Source of the DNA: Virgibacillus ndiopensis
GTDB lineage: Bacteria > Bacillota > Bacilli > Bacillales > Amphibacillaceae
Length of the DNA stretch: 64,000 nucleotides
NCBI RefSeq assembly: GCF_900187325.1
Contig: NZ_FZMZ01000006.1
Location: 372,001 to 436,000 of the forward strand
Direction of reading: 5' to 3'
Shown here: piece after piece, positions 34,592 to 42,565 of the stretch
How the letters are laid out: each line of letters begins with the position of its first letter
Position numbering within the stretch: the first letter of the stretch is position 1
The notes under the pieces: generated by a model
Told to the model about the DNA's origin: nothing
Databases searched by the model: none
What the model saw: the letters and a program-made list of their open reading frames with translations, nothing else
Position numbers and translations under genes: made by a program

Positions 34592-36202
34592 TCATTTTTT
34601 TCCTTTATTCTCTAATGCCTCCAGTGCTGAGCGACGCGACTTGCCTTTTTTAACGATGTGAATAGTAGGTGCCTCATATGTATCAGAAGCACGAATATCT
34701 CTGTTCGATGCTTTCATAAACGACCATGCTAGGAGAAACATGATGAAAATGATTGGAAAGCCCGCTACAATACTTGCTGTTTGTAACGTTTCCAAATCTC
34801 CAAGGAACATTAGCGCTAGCGGAAGAATGCACAGTGTAAATGCCCAAAATAAGCGGTTCCATCGAAGGGGCTCACCTTTTACCTCTTTTTGTGTAACCGA
34901 TGCAAGAATAAAGGATGATGAGTCAAACGTTGTTGCTAGAAAGATTATTGCTAAAACGGTAAACACTGCTACGATTATATGGGCCAGTGGAAGCTGATGC
35001 AGAATTGCAATAATTGCTGCTGGAGCACCGTTTTCATTCATAAATCCAATTACATCAAAAGCTCCTGTAAGCTGAAGGTATAAACCGAAGTTACCCATAA
35101 TTCCAAAAAACAAGATACATCCAATCGTACCATAGATCATTGTTCCGAGAATCATTTGCTTAATGGTGCGTCCACGTGAAATACGTGCAACGAACAACCC
35201 TACGAATGGAGCATATACAAGCCACCATGCCCAATAAAAGATTGTCCATGATTCAGGGAAGCCTGTCTTATTAAACCCTGCTAAATTGCCAAATGGCTCT
35301 AACCATGTTGCCATTCGGAAAAAATTATCAGCAATTAACCCAATACTACTAAAACTGGTTTGGCTAATGAAAAGTGTCGGTCCAAATAGAAAAATAAAAA
35401 CAAGAACAAAAATAGCAAGCCATAAATTTACATCACTCAATATTTTAATACCTCTGCTTAACCCTGAATAAGCACTAATAGCAAAAATTAATGTACATAA
35501 CAGCATAATAACTGTTTTTAAGCCAAGTGTAATGGGGATTCCTGTCAGATCATGCACGCCTTCTGCAATCATTGGTGTACCTAGTGCCAACGTTGTACCA
35601 GCACCACCCATTAAACCGAATATAAATAATACATCTATTATTACCCCTAATGGACCATCAACGAGTTTTCCAAGAACTGGACGTACTGACTCACTAATCT
35701 TTAATACTGGTTTTTTTCGAACGTAGTAAAAGTAAGCAATTGGCAGTGCTGGTAATGTGTATATTGCCCAGGCAATTGGCCCCCAGTGAAAAATACCATA
35801 CGAAGAAGCCCACTGAATTGCTTCATTTGATCCAGGGTTGATTCCAAAAGGTGGTCCCTGGTAATAATATGCCCACTCGATCATTCCCCAGTACAAAATA
35901 CTCGACCCAATTCCCGCAGCAAACAACATTGCAGCCCAAGAAAAAGTACCGAACTCTGTTTGTTCTCCTCTACTCCCTAATTTAATACGACCATTTTTAC
36001 TGAAGGCGACAAATAGAAGAAATGCAAATGTTAATAGCCCCATAAAAAGGTAGAGTACACCAAAGTTTTCAGTCATAAATGTATTAGCTAGATCGACAAC
36101 TTTTTTTCCTGCCTCTGGAAACAGCATTAATGGGATTGTAACTCCCAATACTAAAATAAGTGATCCTATAAAGGTCGGCCAGTCAATCAATTTTGTCTGC
36201 AC
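34592..36202 (-). CDS. BCCT-family transporter (copy 2, paralogue of copy 1)
   Basis: A 536-residue carrier nearly the same as the protein at 29681-31324 over its whole length, including WGMIEWAYYYQGPPFG, WGPIAWAIYTLPALPIAY and WTIFYWAWWLVYAPFVGLFVARISRGRTIKQM. The C-terminal tail is shorter and differs (KKGKSRRSALEALENK). GTG 36202 is preferred to ATG 36214: it lines up with the start of copy 1 (QTKLIDWPTF against NAKLIDWPTF) and has the same long gap from gaaagga. Likely one of a duplicated pair with different affinity or control; substrate probably carnitine or betaine. Confidence 0.9.
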   Translation of the reverse strand: MQTKLIDWPTFIGSLILVLGVTIPLMLFPEAGKKVVDLANTFMTENFGVLYLFMGLLTFAFLLFVAFSKNGRIKLGSRGEQTEFGTFSWAAMLFAAGIGSSILYWGMIEWAYYYQGPPFGINPGSNEAIQWASSYGIFHWGPIAWAIYTLPALPIAYFYYVRKKPVLKISESVRPVLGKLVDGPLGVIIDVLFIFGLMGGAGTTLALGTPMIAEGVHDLTGIPITLGLKTVIMLLCTLIFAISAYSGLSRGIKILSDVNLWLAIFVLVFIFLFGPTLFISQTSFSSIGLIADNFFRMATWLEPFGNLAGFNKTGFPESWTIFYWAWWLVYAPFVGLFVARISRGRTIKQMILGTMIYGTIGCILFFGIMGNFGLYLQLTGAFDVIGFMNENGAPAAIIAILHQLPLAHIIVAVFTVLAIIFLATTFDSSSFILASVTQKEVKGEPLRWNRLFWAFTLCILPLALMFLGDLETLQTASIVAGFPIIFIMFLLAWSFMKASNRDIRASDTYEAPTIHIVKKGKSRRSALEALENKGKK

Positions 36203-36272
36203 GGAAAAAATCATTCCTTTCTTGATGCTATCTCTTTAGTATGTTTTATTTAAAAAATGTTAAACAAACTTC

Positions 36273-36303
36273 TTTACCTTTCCGTTACGTTAACGTTTAT
36301 AGT
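36273..36303 (+). promoter_or_regulatory. MerR-type promoter with 19-bp spacer and central dyad
   Basis: TTTACC (36273-36278), a 19-bp spacer and TATAGT (36298-36303). CGTTA-CGT-TAACG sits in the middle of the spacer. An overlong spacer with a central dyad is the hallmark of promoters untwisted by MerR proteins, so the next gene is probably autoregulated. Confidence 0.7.
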
Positions 36304-36323
36304 TAAAAAAGGAGGTGATGGAT

Positions 36324-37361
36324 GTGCATATTAAGGAAGTGGCGAAACGATTAAACACTACAGCAAGATCGATTCGTTTTTATGAGGAGAAAGGATTGAT
36401 TTCTCCTATAAAGGATGCTGAAAATGACTATCGAACTTTTACAGACAATGACATGATGCGGTTGAGTACCATCTTAGCGTTAAGGGAAATTGGTATTTCT
36501 GTTGAAAACATAAGAGAAATTTTGGAAGATCCCGAAATGAACATAAAGCAGTACCTTACTATTCAACGATCTGCACTGTTTGAAAAATGGATTGAAATCA
36601 AGGATATGATTGAGACGATTGATAAAATGGTTGATAGAACAGGCAATCAGGAAAATTGTATAGGAGATATTCAAGAGTTGTCACAGCATTTAAAAACGAT
36701 GAAAAACATTCGTAAAAGCTGGAAAGATAAATGGAATTTTGACAAGCAGGCGGCTGATTATGATCAGAATATTAAAATGCACGGTTATCGCTTCAATGTT
36801 CATCAAGATTATGAACAGGCGCTAGAAAAAGTAGTTACGACAATCTCATTAGCGCCCGGTGATATGTGTTTGGATATTGGCATTGGAACTGGAAATCTTG
36901 GGTCAAGGTTTTTAGACAGCGGCGTAAACGTTATCGGTGTTGATCAATCAGAGGAAATGCTGAAGCAGTGTAAGGAAAAACATCCGTCAATTGAAACAAG
37001 AAAAGGACACTTTCTAACACTTCCGTTAATGGATATTCAGGTAGATGGAGTTGTATCAAGTTACGCATTGCATCACATACCTGATACAGAGAAATTGCTG
37101 GCACTTCAGGAGATGTCGCGGGTTGTTAAAGATGAAGGACAAATTTGTATAGTCGATTTGATGTTTTTAGATACAAATCATCAAATGCAGGTATTGGAGC
37201 GTTTTCGCTCGGAAGGGAATCTGGAAGCGATCGATGCAATTGAGGACGAATATTATGCCGATAGATCTCTGCTAATTAATTGGTTTAACGAACATAACTT
37301 TTATGTGGAAACACACCAGTTTAATGATATTTTAAGTATGATTTATGCTACGAAAAGGTAA
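36324..37361 (+). CDS. MerR regulator fused to a SAM-dependent methyltransferase
   Basis: A 345-residue fusion. Residues 1-70 are a MerR helix-turn-helix and wing (IKEVAKRLNTTARSIRFYEEKGLI, then DYRTFTDNDMMRLSTILAL); a long dimer helix follows to ~125; from ~160 comes a class I methyltransferase with motif I LDIGIGTGNLGSRF, the acidic residue GVDQSEEML and HHIPDTEKLLALQEMSRVVK, as in the UbiE/YrrT group. GTG 36324 is nine bases after ggagg and gives the usual MerR N-terminus; the ATG at 36318 is too close. The fusion suggests ligand-dependent methylation or the enzyme domain acting as sensor. Targets unknown. Confidence 0.85.
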   Translation: MHIKEVAKRLNTTARSIRFYEEKGLISPIKDAENDYRTFTDNDMMRLSTILALREIGISVENIREILEDPEMNIKQYLTIQRSALFEKWIEIKDMIETIDKMVDRTGNQENCIGDIQELSQHLKTMKNIRKSWKDKWNFDKQAADYDQNIKMHGYRFNVHQDYEQALEKVVTTISLAPGDMCLDIGIGTGNLGSRFLDSGVNVIGVDQSEEMLKQCKEKHPSIETRKGHFLTLPLMDIQVDGVVSSYALHHIPDTEKLLALQEMSRVVKDEGQICIVDLMFLDTNHQMQVLERFRSEGNLEAIDAIEDEYYADRSLLINWFNEHNFYVETHQFNDILSMIYATKR

Positions 37362-37376
37362 AGGAGTGGATTAGGT

Positions 37377-37943
37377 TTGGTTTATATTCGGGGAGAGAAA
37401 GTTATTTTAAGAGATATAACAGAGGAAGATGTAAAGGAAATTTATTATTGGAAATATGAGGCGGAAGTCCGTGAACATTTAAATTGGAATGCTCCGTATC
37501 ATCCACCAAAACCGATGACATTAGAGGAGTTCCGTCAATTCGGGAGACTAGCAGATAATTTAAATCGTGTGGTAACCGACAAAGTTAGATTGGAGCTTGT
37601 GATTGAAGCAGATGGCAAGCTTATTGGTACAGTCGGATGGTACTGGGTAGATGAAAGTACAAATTGGCTAAATAACGGCATCGCAATATACGATTCAAGC
37701 TATTGGTCTGGCGGTTATGGAACCGATGCTTTTCGGTTATGGACCAATTATATATTTGAGAACATCGATGTGGAGCGTGTAGGTATTTCCACGTGGTCAG
37801 GGAATGAACGTATGATGGGACTCGCGAAAAAGATCGGGATGATGGAAGAAGGGCGGATTAGAAAAGCCCGTGTTGTTAATGGAAAATATTATGACTCGGT
37901 TAAGATGGGAGTGCTGAGAGAAGAGTGGTGTATGCAATCTTAA
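37377..37943 (+). CDS. GNAT acetyltransferase (RimJ/RimL-like)
   Basis: A 188-residue acetyl-CoA-dependent N-acetyltransferase. GEKVILRDITEEDVKEIYYW opens the fold; GTVGWYWVDESTNWLNNGIAIY is the central strand pair; SGGYGTDAFRLWTNYIFE is the CoA pyrophosphate loop; ERVGISTWSGNERMMGLAKKIGM closes it. Start is TTG 37377 after aaggagtgg, 15 bases past the MerR-methyltransferase stop, so the two genes are probably one unit. The substrate (ribosomal protein, small amine or drug) cannot be told. Confidence 0.82.
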   Translation: MVYIRGEKVILRDITEEDVKEIYYWKYEAEVREHLNWNAPYHPPKPMTLEEFRQFGRLADNLNRVVTDKVRLELVIEADGKLIGTVGWYWVDESTNWLNNGIAIYDSSYWSGGYGTDAFRLWTNYIFENIDVERVGISTWSGNERMMGLAKKIGMMEEGRIRKARVVNGKYYDSVKMGVLREEWCMQS

Positions 37944-37966
37944 TTACTAGGTTGAAGTAGTAAATA

Positions 37967-38140
37967 ATGAGGCAGGGACAAAAGTAAATACGAACAATGT
38001 ACAATTTAGCGGAGGAAATATACGCAGACTCCAGCGGGATGAAAGGCATTGGTGAGTCCCCGAAGCGAGTTAGTTGCACCAACTATAATTTCTAGTTGTT
38101 CGGATTTTTCTTTGATAAAACAATTATGTCCCAGCCTCAT
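37967..38140. repeat. MITE-like dispersed repeat with terminal inverted repeats, copy 5
   Basis: A 174-bp element bounded by ATGAGGCAGGGACA (37967-37980) and ATGTCCCAGCCTCAT (38126-38140), inverted copies with one mismatch. The core has GGAGGAAATATACG (plus strand here) and agactccagcgggatgaaa. It fills the gap between convergent genes and may serve as terminator for both. Confidence 0.8.
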
Positions 38141-38143
38141 CTA

Positions 38144-39235
38144 TTATTGAAAATAATTTTTTAACCCATCAACGATTCCTTCAGCTACATTGTTCTGATA
38201 ATCCGTTGTTTGAATCATGGATAAATCATGCGGATTGGTAATAAAGCCTAATTCTATAAGCACTGCAGCGTCACTATTTTCTCGTAACACATGATAATTT
38301 GACTGCATAATGCCTCTGTTCTGCATGTTTATTCCTTGTGTTACGGAAGCCTGAATATCCCTTGCTAGATCTTGACTTGCCCCATATGAATAGTAGTGTG
38401 TGCTAATACCTTGAATCGGAATTAACGGAAAAGCATTGAAATGGATACTGATGAATGCATCGGTGTTATATGCATTGCTGATCTGCACACGTTCATCCAG
38501 TGGAACAAAGTAATCGTCTGTTCTCGTTAAAATAACAGTAGCTCCCGCTGCGCGTAGTTGTTGTGCAATATTATCTGCTGTCATCATAATAAGATCCTTT
38601 TCAAAAATACCATCAATTCCAATTGCACCAGAATCTTTCCCACCATGTCCAGGGTCAATTACGATATTATATCCTTCCAGTGAAGAACTGGTTACCCCAG
38701 CAACTTGCTGCTTATTGCTCGTTTCACTTGGGTTTGAACCGGTGTATGTACTTGTAAGCCAAGCAGCAATCCAGCCTGTCGAATCATCGTTTAAAGTAAC
38801 TTTGTGCCAGTCATTTTTCGTTTCTAGTAAATTAAACGTATCACCTTTAGACGTCGAGCCAATAACTTTATACGATGTTCCTGGACCTGTCCGAATTTGT
38901 ACCTCATTTTCGGTAATTGTAATCTCCTTCTGATTTGAAGCTGTATTCACTTGAGTACGTTTACTAGCAGGAAACAAATATTGGGATGCAACCCATGCTT
39001 CTTGTCCATCATAATAGGTCTGAACCCACCCAAATGACTCTTGGAAAACAACAACATGATCACCTTCATCCAGGTTTCCAATTATTTTGGCACTGTGTGA
39101 TGGAGCAGAACGGACATTTAGTGATTGAGTGCCGACTTCATAAATCTGTCCCTTTTCAGCATGAACGGTAGGAATAAAAATAAATAAAAATAACAGAAAT
39201 CCAATCCCCGCTGTTAAAAATTCTTTTGACCTCAT
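38144..39235 (-). CDS. Secreted N-acetylmuramoyl-L-alanine amidase with two SH3 domains
   Basis: A 363-residue exported cell-wall hydrolase. A signal peptide (TAGIGFLLFLFIFIPTVHA, about residues 8-26) is followed by two SH3 cell-wall-binding repeats (about 32-90, SLNVRSAPSHSAKIIGNL; and about 103-165, EVQIRTGPGTSYKVIGSTS) and a C-terminal Amidase_3 catalytic domain (about 188-363). Zinc ligands are in IDPGHGGKDSGA, GIFEKDL and ISIHFNA, and the catalytic Glu is in VLIELGFITN. The order is that of B. subtilis YrvJ-like enzymes. Ribosome site aaggagga. It cleaves the amide between muramic acid and the stem peptide. Confidence 0.92.
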   Translation of the reverse strand: MRSKEFLTAGIGFLLFLFIFIPTVHAEKGQIYEVGTQSLNVRSAPSHSAKIIGNLDEGDHVVVFQESFGWVQTYYDGQEAWVASQYLFPASKRTQVNTASNQKEITITENEVQIRTGPGTSYKVIGSTSKGDTFNLLETKNDWHKVTLNDDSTGWIAAWLTSTYTGSNPSETSNKQQVAGVTSSSLEGYNIVIDPGHGGKDSGAIGIDGIFEKDLIMMTADNIAQQLRAAGATVILTRTDDYFVPLDERVQISNAYNTDAFISIHFNAFPLIPIQGISTHYYSYGASQDLARDIQASVTQGINMQNRGIMQSNYHVLRENSDAAVLIELGFITNPHDLSMIQTTDYQNNVAEGIVDGLKNYFQ

Positions 39236-39574
39236 GTGATCCTCCTTTTCTTAGTTGATACTTCCTAACAGTGTAATATTTTCCAAATTAATAATCGGAT
39301 AAACTTAATTGTACCAAAATAAAACAAAAGAACTAGCGAACAAATGATTTATTTTTGCAGGAATATAGATTAAGTTGAGAGAAATAGTAAATATGATTAG
39401 ATAGTCTAAGATAGAAGGTACCTGGAATAAATCTAGCATTGAAGGAGGCGCAACAGTTTTAGCTGAAACAGATCTACAAATTATAATGATAATATAGTAA
39501 ACCCTAACTAAATGAAGGAAACGGGGCACAATGGATTGAACGAATTATGAAGCAAATGAGGGCGAACAATTTTC
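39236..39574. other. Intergenic stretch, no gene seen
   Basis: AT-rich sequence between the amidase promoter and the EutH-like remnant. The short open frames here have neither ribosome sites nor coding character. Confidence 0.5.
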
Positions 39575-39758
39575 GGTAAAGGTATCGAAATAATAGCTGT
39601 TGTTGGTTTAACAGCAATTAATGTTGAAACGATTATTGGATTCATCGTTATACCTAATACTAAACGAATGGATAATAACGGTTGGAAAGATAGTTATATT
39701 TCTTGCCGGGGTATTTGCAATGGTAATGTTTATTTCAAAAACCTTTCTAAAATCATGA
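39575..39758 (+). pseudogene. EutH-like (ethanolamine permease) remnant
   Basis: In one frame the DNA reads GKGIEIIAVVGLTAIN, then VETIIGFIVIPN and TKRMD; from about 39670 a neighbouring frame continues TVGKIVIFLAGVFAMVMFIS and KTFLKS to a stop at 39756-39758. The joined sequence resembles the two-helix block of EutH permeases around (G)IEIVG...LIPGM...VGxIAIxLAGAFPMVYFI. The rest of the ~370-residue protein is absent. A decayed transporter, called from motif resemblance only. Confidence 0.5.
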
Positions 39759-39766
39759 TTAAATGG

Positions 39767-39791
39767 AACACCTTTATAAAGGTGTTTTTTT
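39767..39791 (+). terminator. Rho-independent terminator after the remnant
   Basis: AACACCTT pairs with AAGGTGTT around TATA and is followed by TTTTTTT; it was probably the terminator of the lost gene. Confidence 0.85.
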
Positions 39792-39934
39792 GTTATAAAA
39801 AAATTTATAATTTAATAAATAGATAGATTTTTCTTTTAATTATAAAAAAATTATGTTAATATAATAAAAAATTTAGTGGAGGTGAAAAAAATCCGTTTTC
39901 ACTGTAATTTTAAGGAATGAAAAAGGAAAATTAA

Positions 39935-40477
39935 ATGGAAAACATTCATAAGAAAATAAAGAACCTAAGATTAGAAAATGAAATGACATTAAAGGATCTA
40001 AGCGAGAGTACAGGGCTTTCTGTTAGCTTTTTATCGCAAATAGAACGGGGGTCATCTTCGCTCGCCATAACCTCTTTAAAAAGAATATCAGATGCATTTA
40101 GGATAAATATTTCTTACTTTTTTGAAGAGATTGAGAACCATAATTATGCACTGCATAAAGAGGAGCAAAAGCCATTCAAAATAGAAGGTTCCGATGTCAC
40201 GCATGTACGCTTAGCTGGAAAGTTTCCAGAACGGAGAATGGAGCCTATGATGGTAACATTGCCTCCCAATGAACTATTTATTGAAAGATATAGTCATCCA
40301 GGAGAAGAGTTTTATTACGTATTAAAAGGTATTGTAATCTTTAAGATTGAAGAAAAAGAATATGTCTTAAAAAAAGGTGATTCAATACATTTTCCATCTG
40401 AAAAAGTGCACCAATGGAAAAATCCTACTAATGAAGAATCAATTTTGGTAAGTGTGTTAACCCCGGTTATATTTTAA
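39935..40477 (+). CDS. XRE-family regulator with C-terminal cupin
   Basis: A 180-residue regulator: residues 1-65 are an XRE helix-turn-helix (IKNLRLENEMTLKDLSESTG, LSVSFLSQIERGSSSLAITSL), and 100-178 a cupin (ERYSHPGEEFYYVLKGIVIF, then KKGDSIHFPSEKVHQWKN). The cupin senses a small molecule in this family (SutR/PuuR-like). Start ATG lies beyond a weak ggaaaatta; an aggaatgaaaaagg is nearby. It precedes HyuA by 42 bp in the same direction and is probably the regulator of the hydantoinase/oxoprolinase and permease genes. Confidence 0.88.
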   Translation: MENIHKKIKNLRLENEMTLKDLSESTGLSVSFLSQIERGSSSLAITSLKRISDAFRINISYFFEEIENHNYALHKEEQKPFKIEGSDVTHVRLAGKFPERRMEPMMVTLPPNELFIERYSHPGEEFYYVLKGIVIFKIEEKEYVLKKGDSIHFPSEKVHQWKNPTNEESILVSVLTPVIF

Positions 40478-40519
40478 AAGTTTATTATTCTATAAATTTA
40501 TTTAGGAAGGGTGAAAAAA

Positions 40520-42565
40520 ATGAGAGTTGCAACAGATATTGGAGGAACATTCACGGATTTAGTATATGTTGATGATAATGGGCAAGTTGAAGTTGCCAAG
40601 AGCCATACTACACCTCCGAATTTTGAAAAAGGAGTTATCGATGTTCTTGATAAAAGTAATATAAATAAAGAGGCTATATCCACATTCATTCATGGGACAA
40701 CCGTTATCATTAATGCTCTTACGGAAAGAAAAGGTGCAAAGACAGGGCTAATTACGACGAAAGGGTTTAGAGATGTTCTTGAAATTGCTCGGGGTAATCG
40801 TCCTGATTTGTTTAATATTCGTTATGCGAAACCAAAACCATTTATTGAACGATACTTGAGACAGGAAGTTAAAGAACGTCTCAATTATAAAGGGGAAGTT
40901 CTAACACCTATAGATAAAGAACAAGTAAAAGAAATTGTTGAATACTTCAAACGTGAAGAAGTAGAAGCAATTGCTGTAGCTTATTTGCATTCCTATGTAA
41001 ATCCAGAACACGAAAAGGAAACAATTCGGTTGATTAAAGAAATATGGCCAGAGGTAGCAGTGTCTGCCTCACATGACGTGACAAAGGAATGGCGCGAATA
41101 TGAACGGACAAATACAGCGGCATTGAATGCATATGTACAACCAGCAGCAGCTACGTATGTGAACAAATTATATAACAAATTGACCAATTTTAATACGAAT
41201 AGCCAAAACTTCATCATGCAGTCAAATGGTGGTACCACAACATTTGAGGAGGCCAAAAAGGTTCCAATTAATATGGTTGAATCTGGTCCTGTTGCAGGAA
41301 TCTATGGTGCTGCGGTACTTGGAAAATTGATTGGTGAGAAAAATATCATCGGATTTGATATAGGTGGAACAACAGCAAAATGTTCGCTAATAGAGAATGG
41401 AGAGGTAAAGGTTTCCACGGATTACTATATTGAACGAAATGATCGAAATGCCGGATACCCAATAAAAACACCAGTAGTTGATATTGTGGAAATTGGTAAT
41501 GGTGGTGGTTCTATTGCCTGGTTGGATGAAGCTGGTTCATTAAAGGTCGGCCCACAATCGGCTGGAGCTGTGCCTGGTCCGGTGTCATATGGGCAAGGTG
41601 GAACAGAGCCAACTACAACAGATGCAAATCTATTAACTGGCCGGCTATCCGCTAAGAACTTCGATTACGATGTCAACTTGGATTTGGTTAGGAAGGTTAT
41701 TCAAGAGGAAATCGCAAATCATTTTGATATGACTGCTGAAGAAGCGGCACTTGGTATTATCCGAATTGCCAATTCCAATATGCTGAATGCGTTAAAACTA
41801 ATATCGATTAGAAAAGGACATAACCCGCAAGATTTCACATTAGTTGCTTTTGGTGGCGGTGGATCAATGCATGCTCCAGCTTTAGCCAAGGAATTAGGTG
41901 TTAAAAAAGTTGTTATTCCAATAGCTTCACCTGTATTTTCTGCATGGGGTATGTTGATGAGTGATCTTCGTCATGATTATATCAAAACATATATAAAGCG
42001 CATAGCAAATTTAGAACTCGATGAAATGATGGCACAATGGAATGAGATTGAAGGTGAAGCATATCAGCAGTTTGGTGATGAGGGTATTCAGAACGAGGAT
42101 GTCGTATTTAACCGTTTTGCAGACATGCGTTACCTGGGCCAAGAACATACGGTAAAAGTACCTGTTCCGGATGGTAATTGGACTGAAGATGATGTACAAG
42201 AAATTGTTGGAAAATTCCATCACTTGCATGAGCAAAACTATACATTTAGGCTTGACAATTCTGAAACAGAAATAGTCAACATACACGTTACAGCACTTGG
42301 AAAAGTGAAGAAGCCTATGATTAATAGAATAGAACGTCAAACAACGCTTGAAGATGCAAAAACAGAAACAAGAAATGTATATTTTGAAAATCCAAAGGGC
42401 TGGGTTCAAACAGATGTATATCAACGTGAACTACTACCTATAAACGAAATAATTCAAGGACCTTCAATTGTCGAAGAAAAAGCAGCGGTTACTGTAATTT
42501 ATGAAGGGCAAACACTTAAAGTGGATGATTATGGAAATTTAATAATTGAAACGGGGGCGAGATAA
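40520..42565 (+). CDS. hyuA: Hydantoinase/oxoprolinase subunit A (HyuA family)
   Basis: A 681-residue ATP-binding subunit of the hydantoinase/5-oxoprolinase/acetone-carboxylase superfamily. The actin-like fold shows ATDIGGTFTDLVYVDDNG at the N-terminus, HGTTVIINALTERKGAKTGL, a second phosphate loop FDIGGTTAKCSLIENG (about 282-297) and AFGGGGSMHAPALAKELG. It works with HyuB in ATP-driven opening of a cyclic amide such as N-methylhydantoin, hydantoin or 5-oxoproline. ATG 40520 follows aggaagggtg; the GTG at 40511 overlaps it. Its stop abuts the HyuB start. The exact substrate is open. Confidence 0.9.
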   Translation: MRVATDIGGTFTDLVYVDDNGQVEVAKSHTTPPNFEKGVIDVLDKSNINKEAISTFIHGTTVIINALTERKGAKTGLITTKGFRDVLEIARGNRPDLFNIRYAKPKPFIERYLRQEVKERLNYKGEVLTPIDKEQVKEIVEYFKREEVEAIAVAYLHSYVNPEHEKETIRLIKEIWPEVAVSASHDVTKEWREYERTNTAALNAYVQPAAATYVNKLYNKLTNFNTNSQNFIMQSNGGTTTFEEAKKVPINMVESGPVAGIYGAAVLGKLIGEKNIIGFDIGGTTAKCSLIENGEVKVSTDYYIERNDRNAGYPIKTPVVDIVEIGNGGGSIAWLDEAGSLKVGPQSAGAVPGPVSYGQGGTEPTTTDANLLTGRLSAKNFDYDVNLDLVRKVIQEEIANHFDMTAEEAALGIIRIANSNMLNALKLISIRKGHNPQDFTLVAFGGGGSMHAPALAKELGVKKVVIPIASPVFSAWGMLMSDLRHDYIKTYIKRIANLELDEMMAQWNEIEGEAYQQFGDEGIQNEDVVFNRFADMRYLGQEHTVKVPVPDGNWTEDDVQEIVGKFHHLHEQNYTFRLDNSETEIVNIHVTALGKVKKPMINRIERQTTLEDAKTETRNVYFENPKGWVQTDVYQRELLPINEIIQGPSIVEEKAAVTVIYEGQTLKVDDYGNLIIETGAR

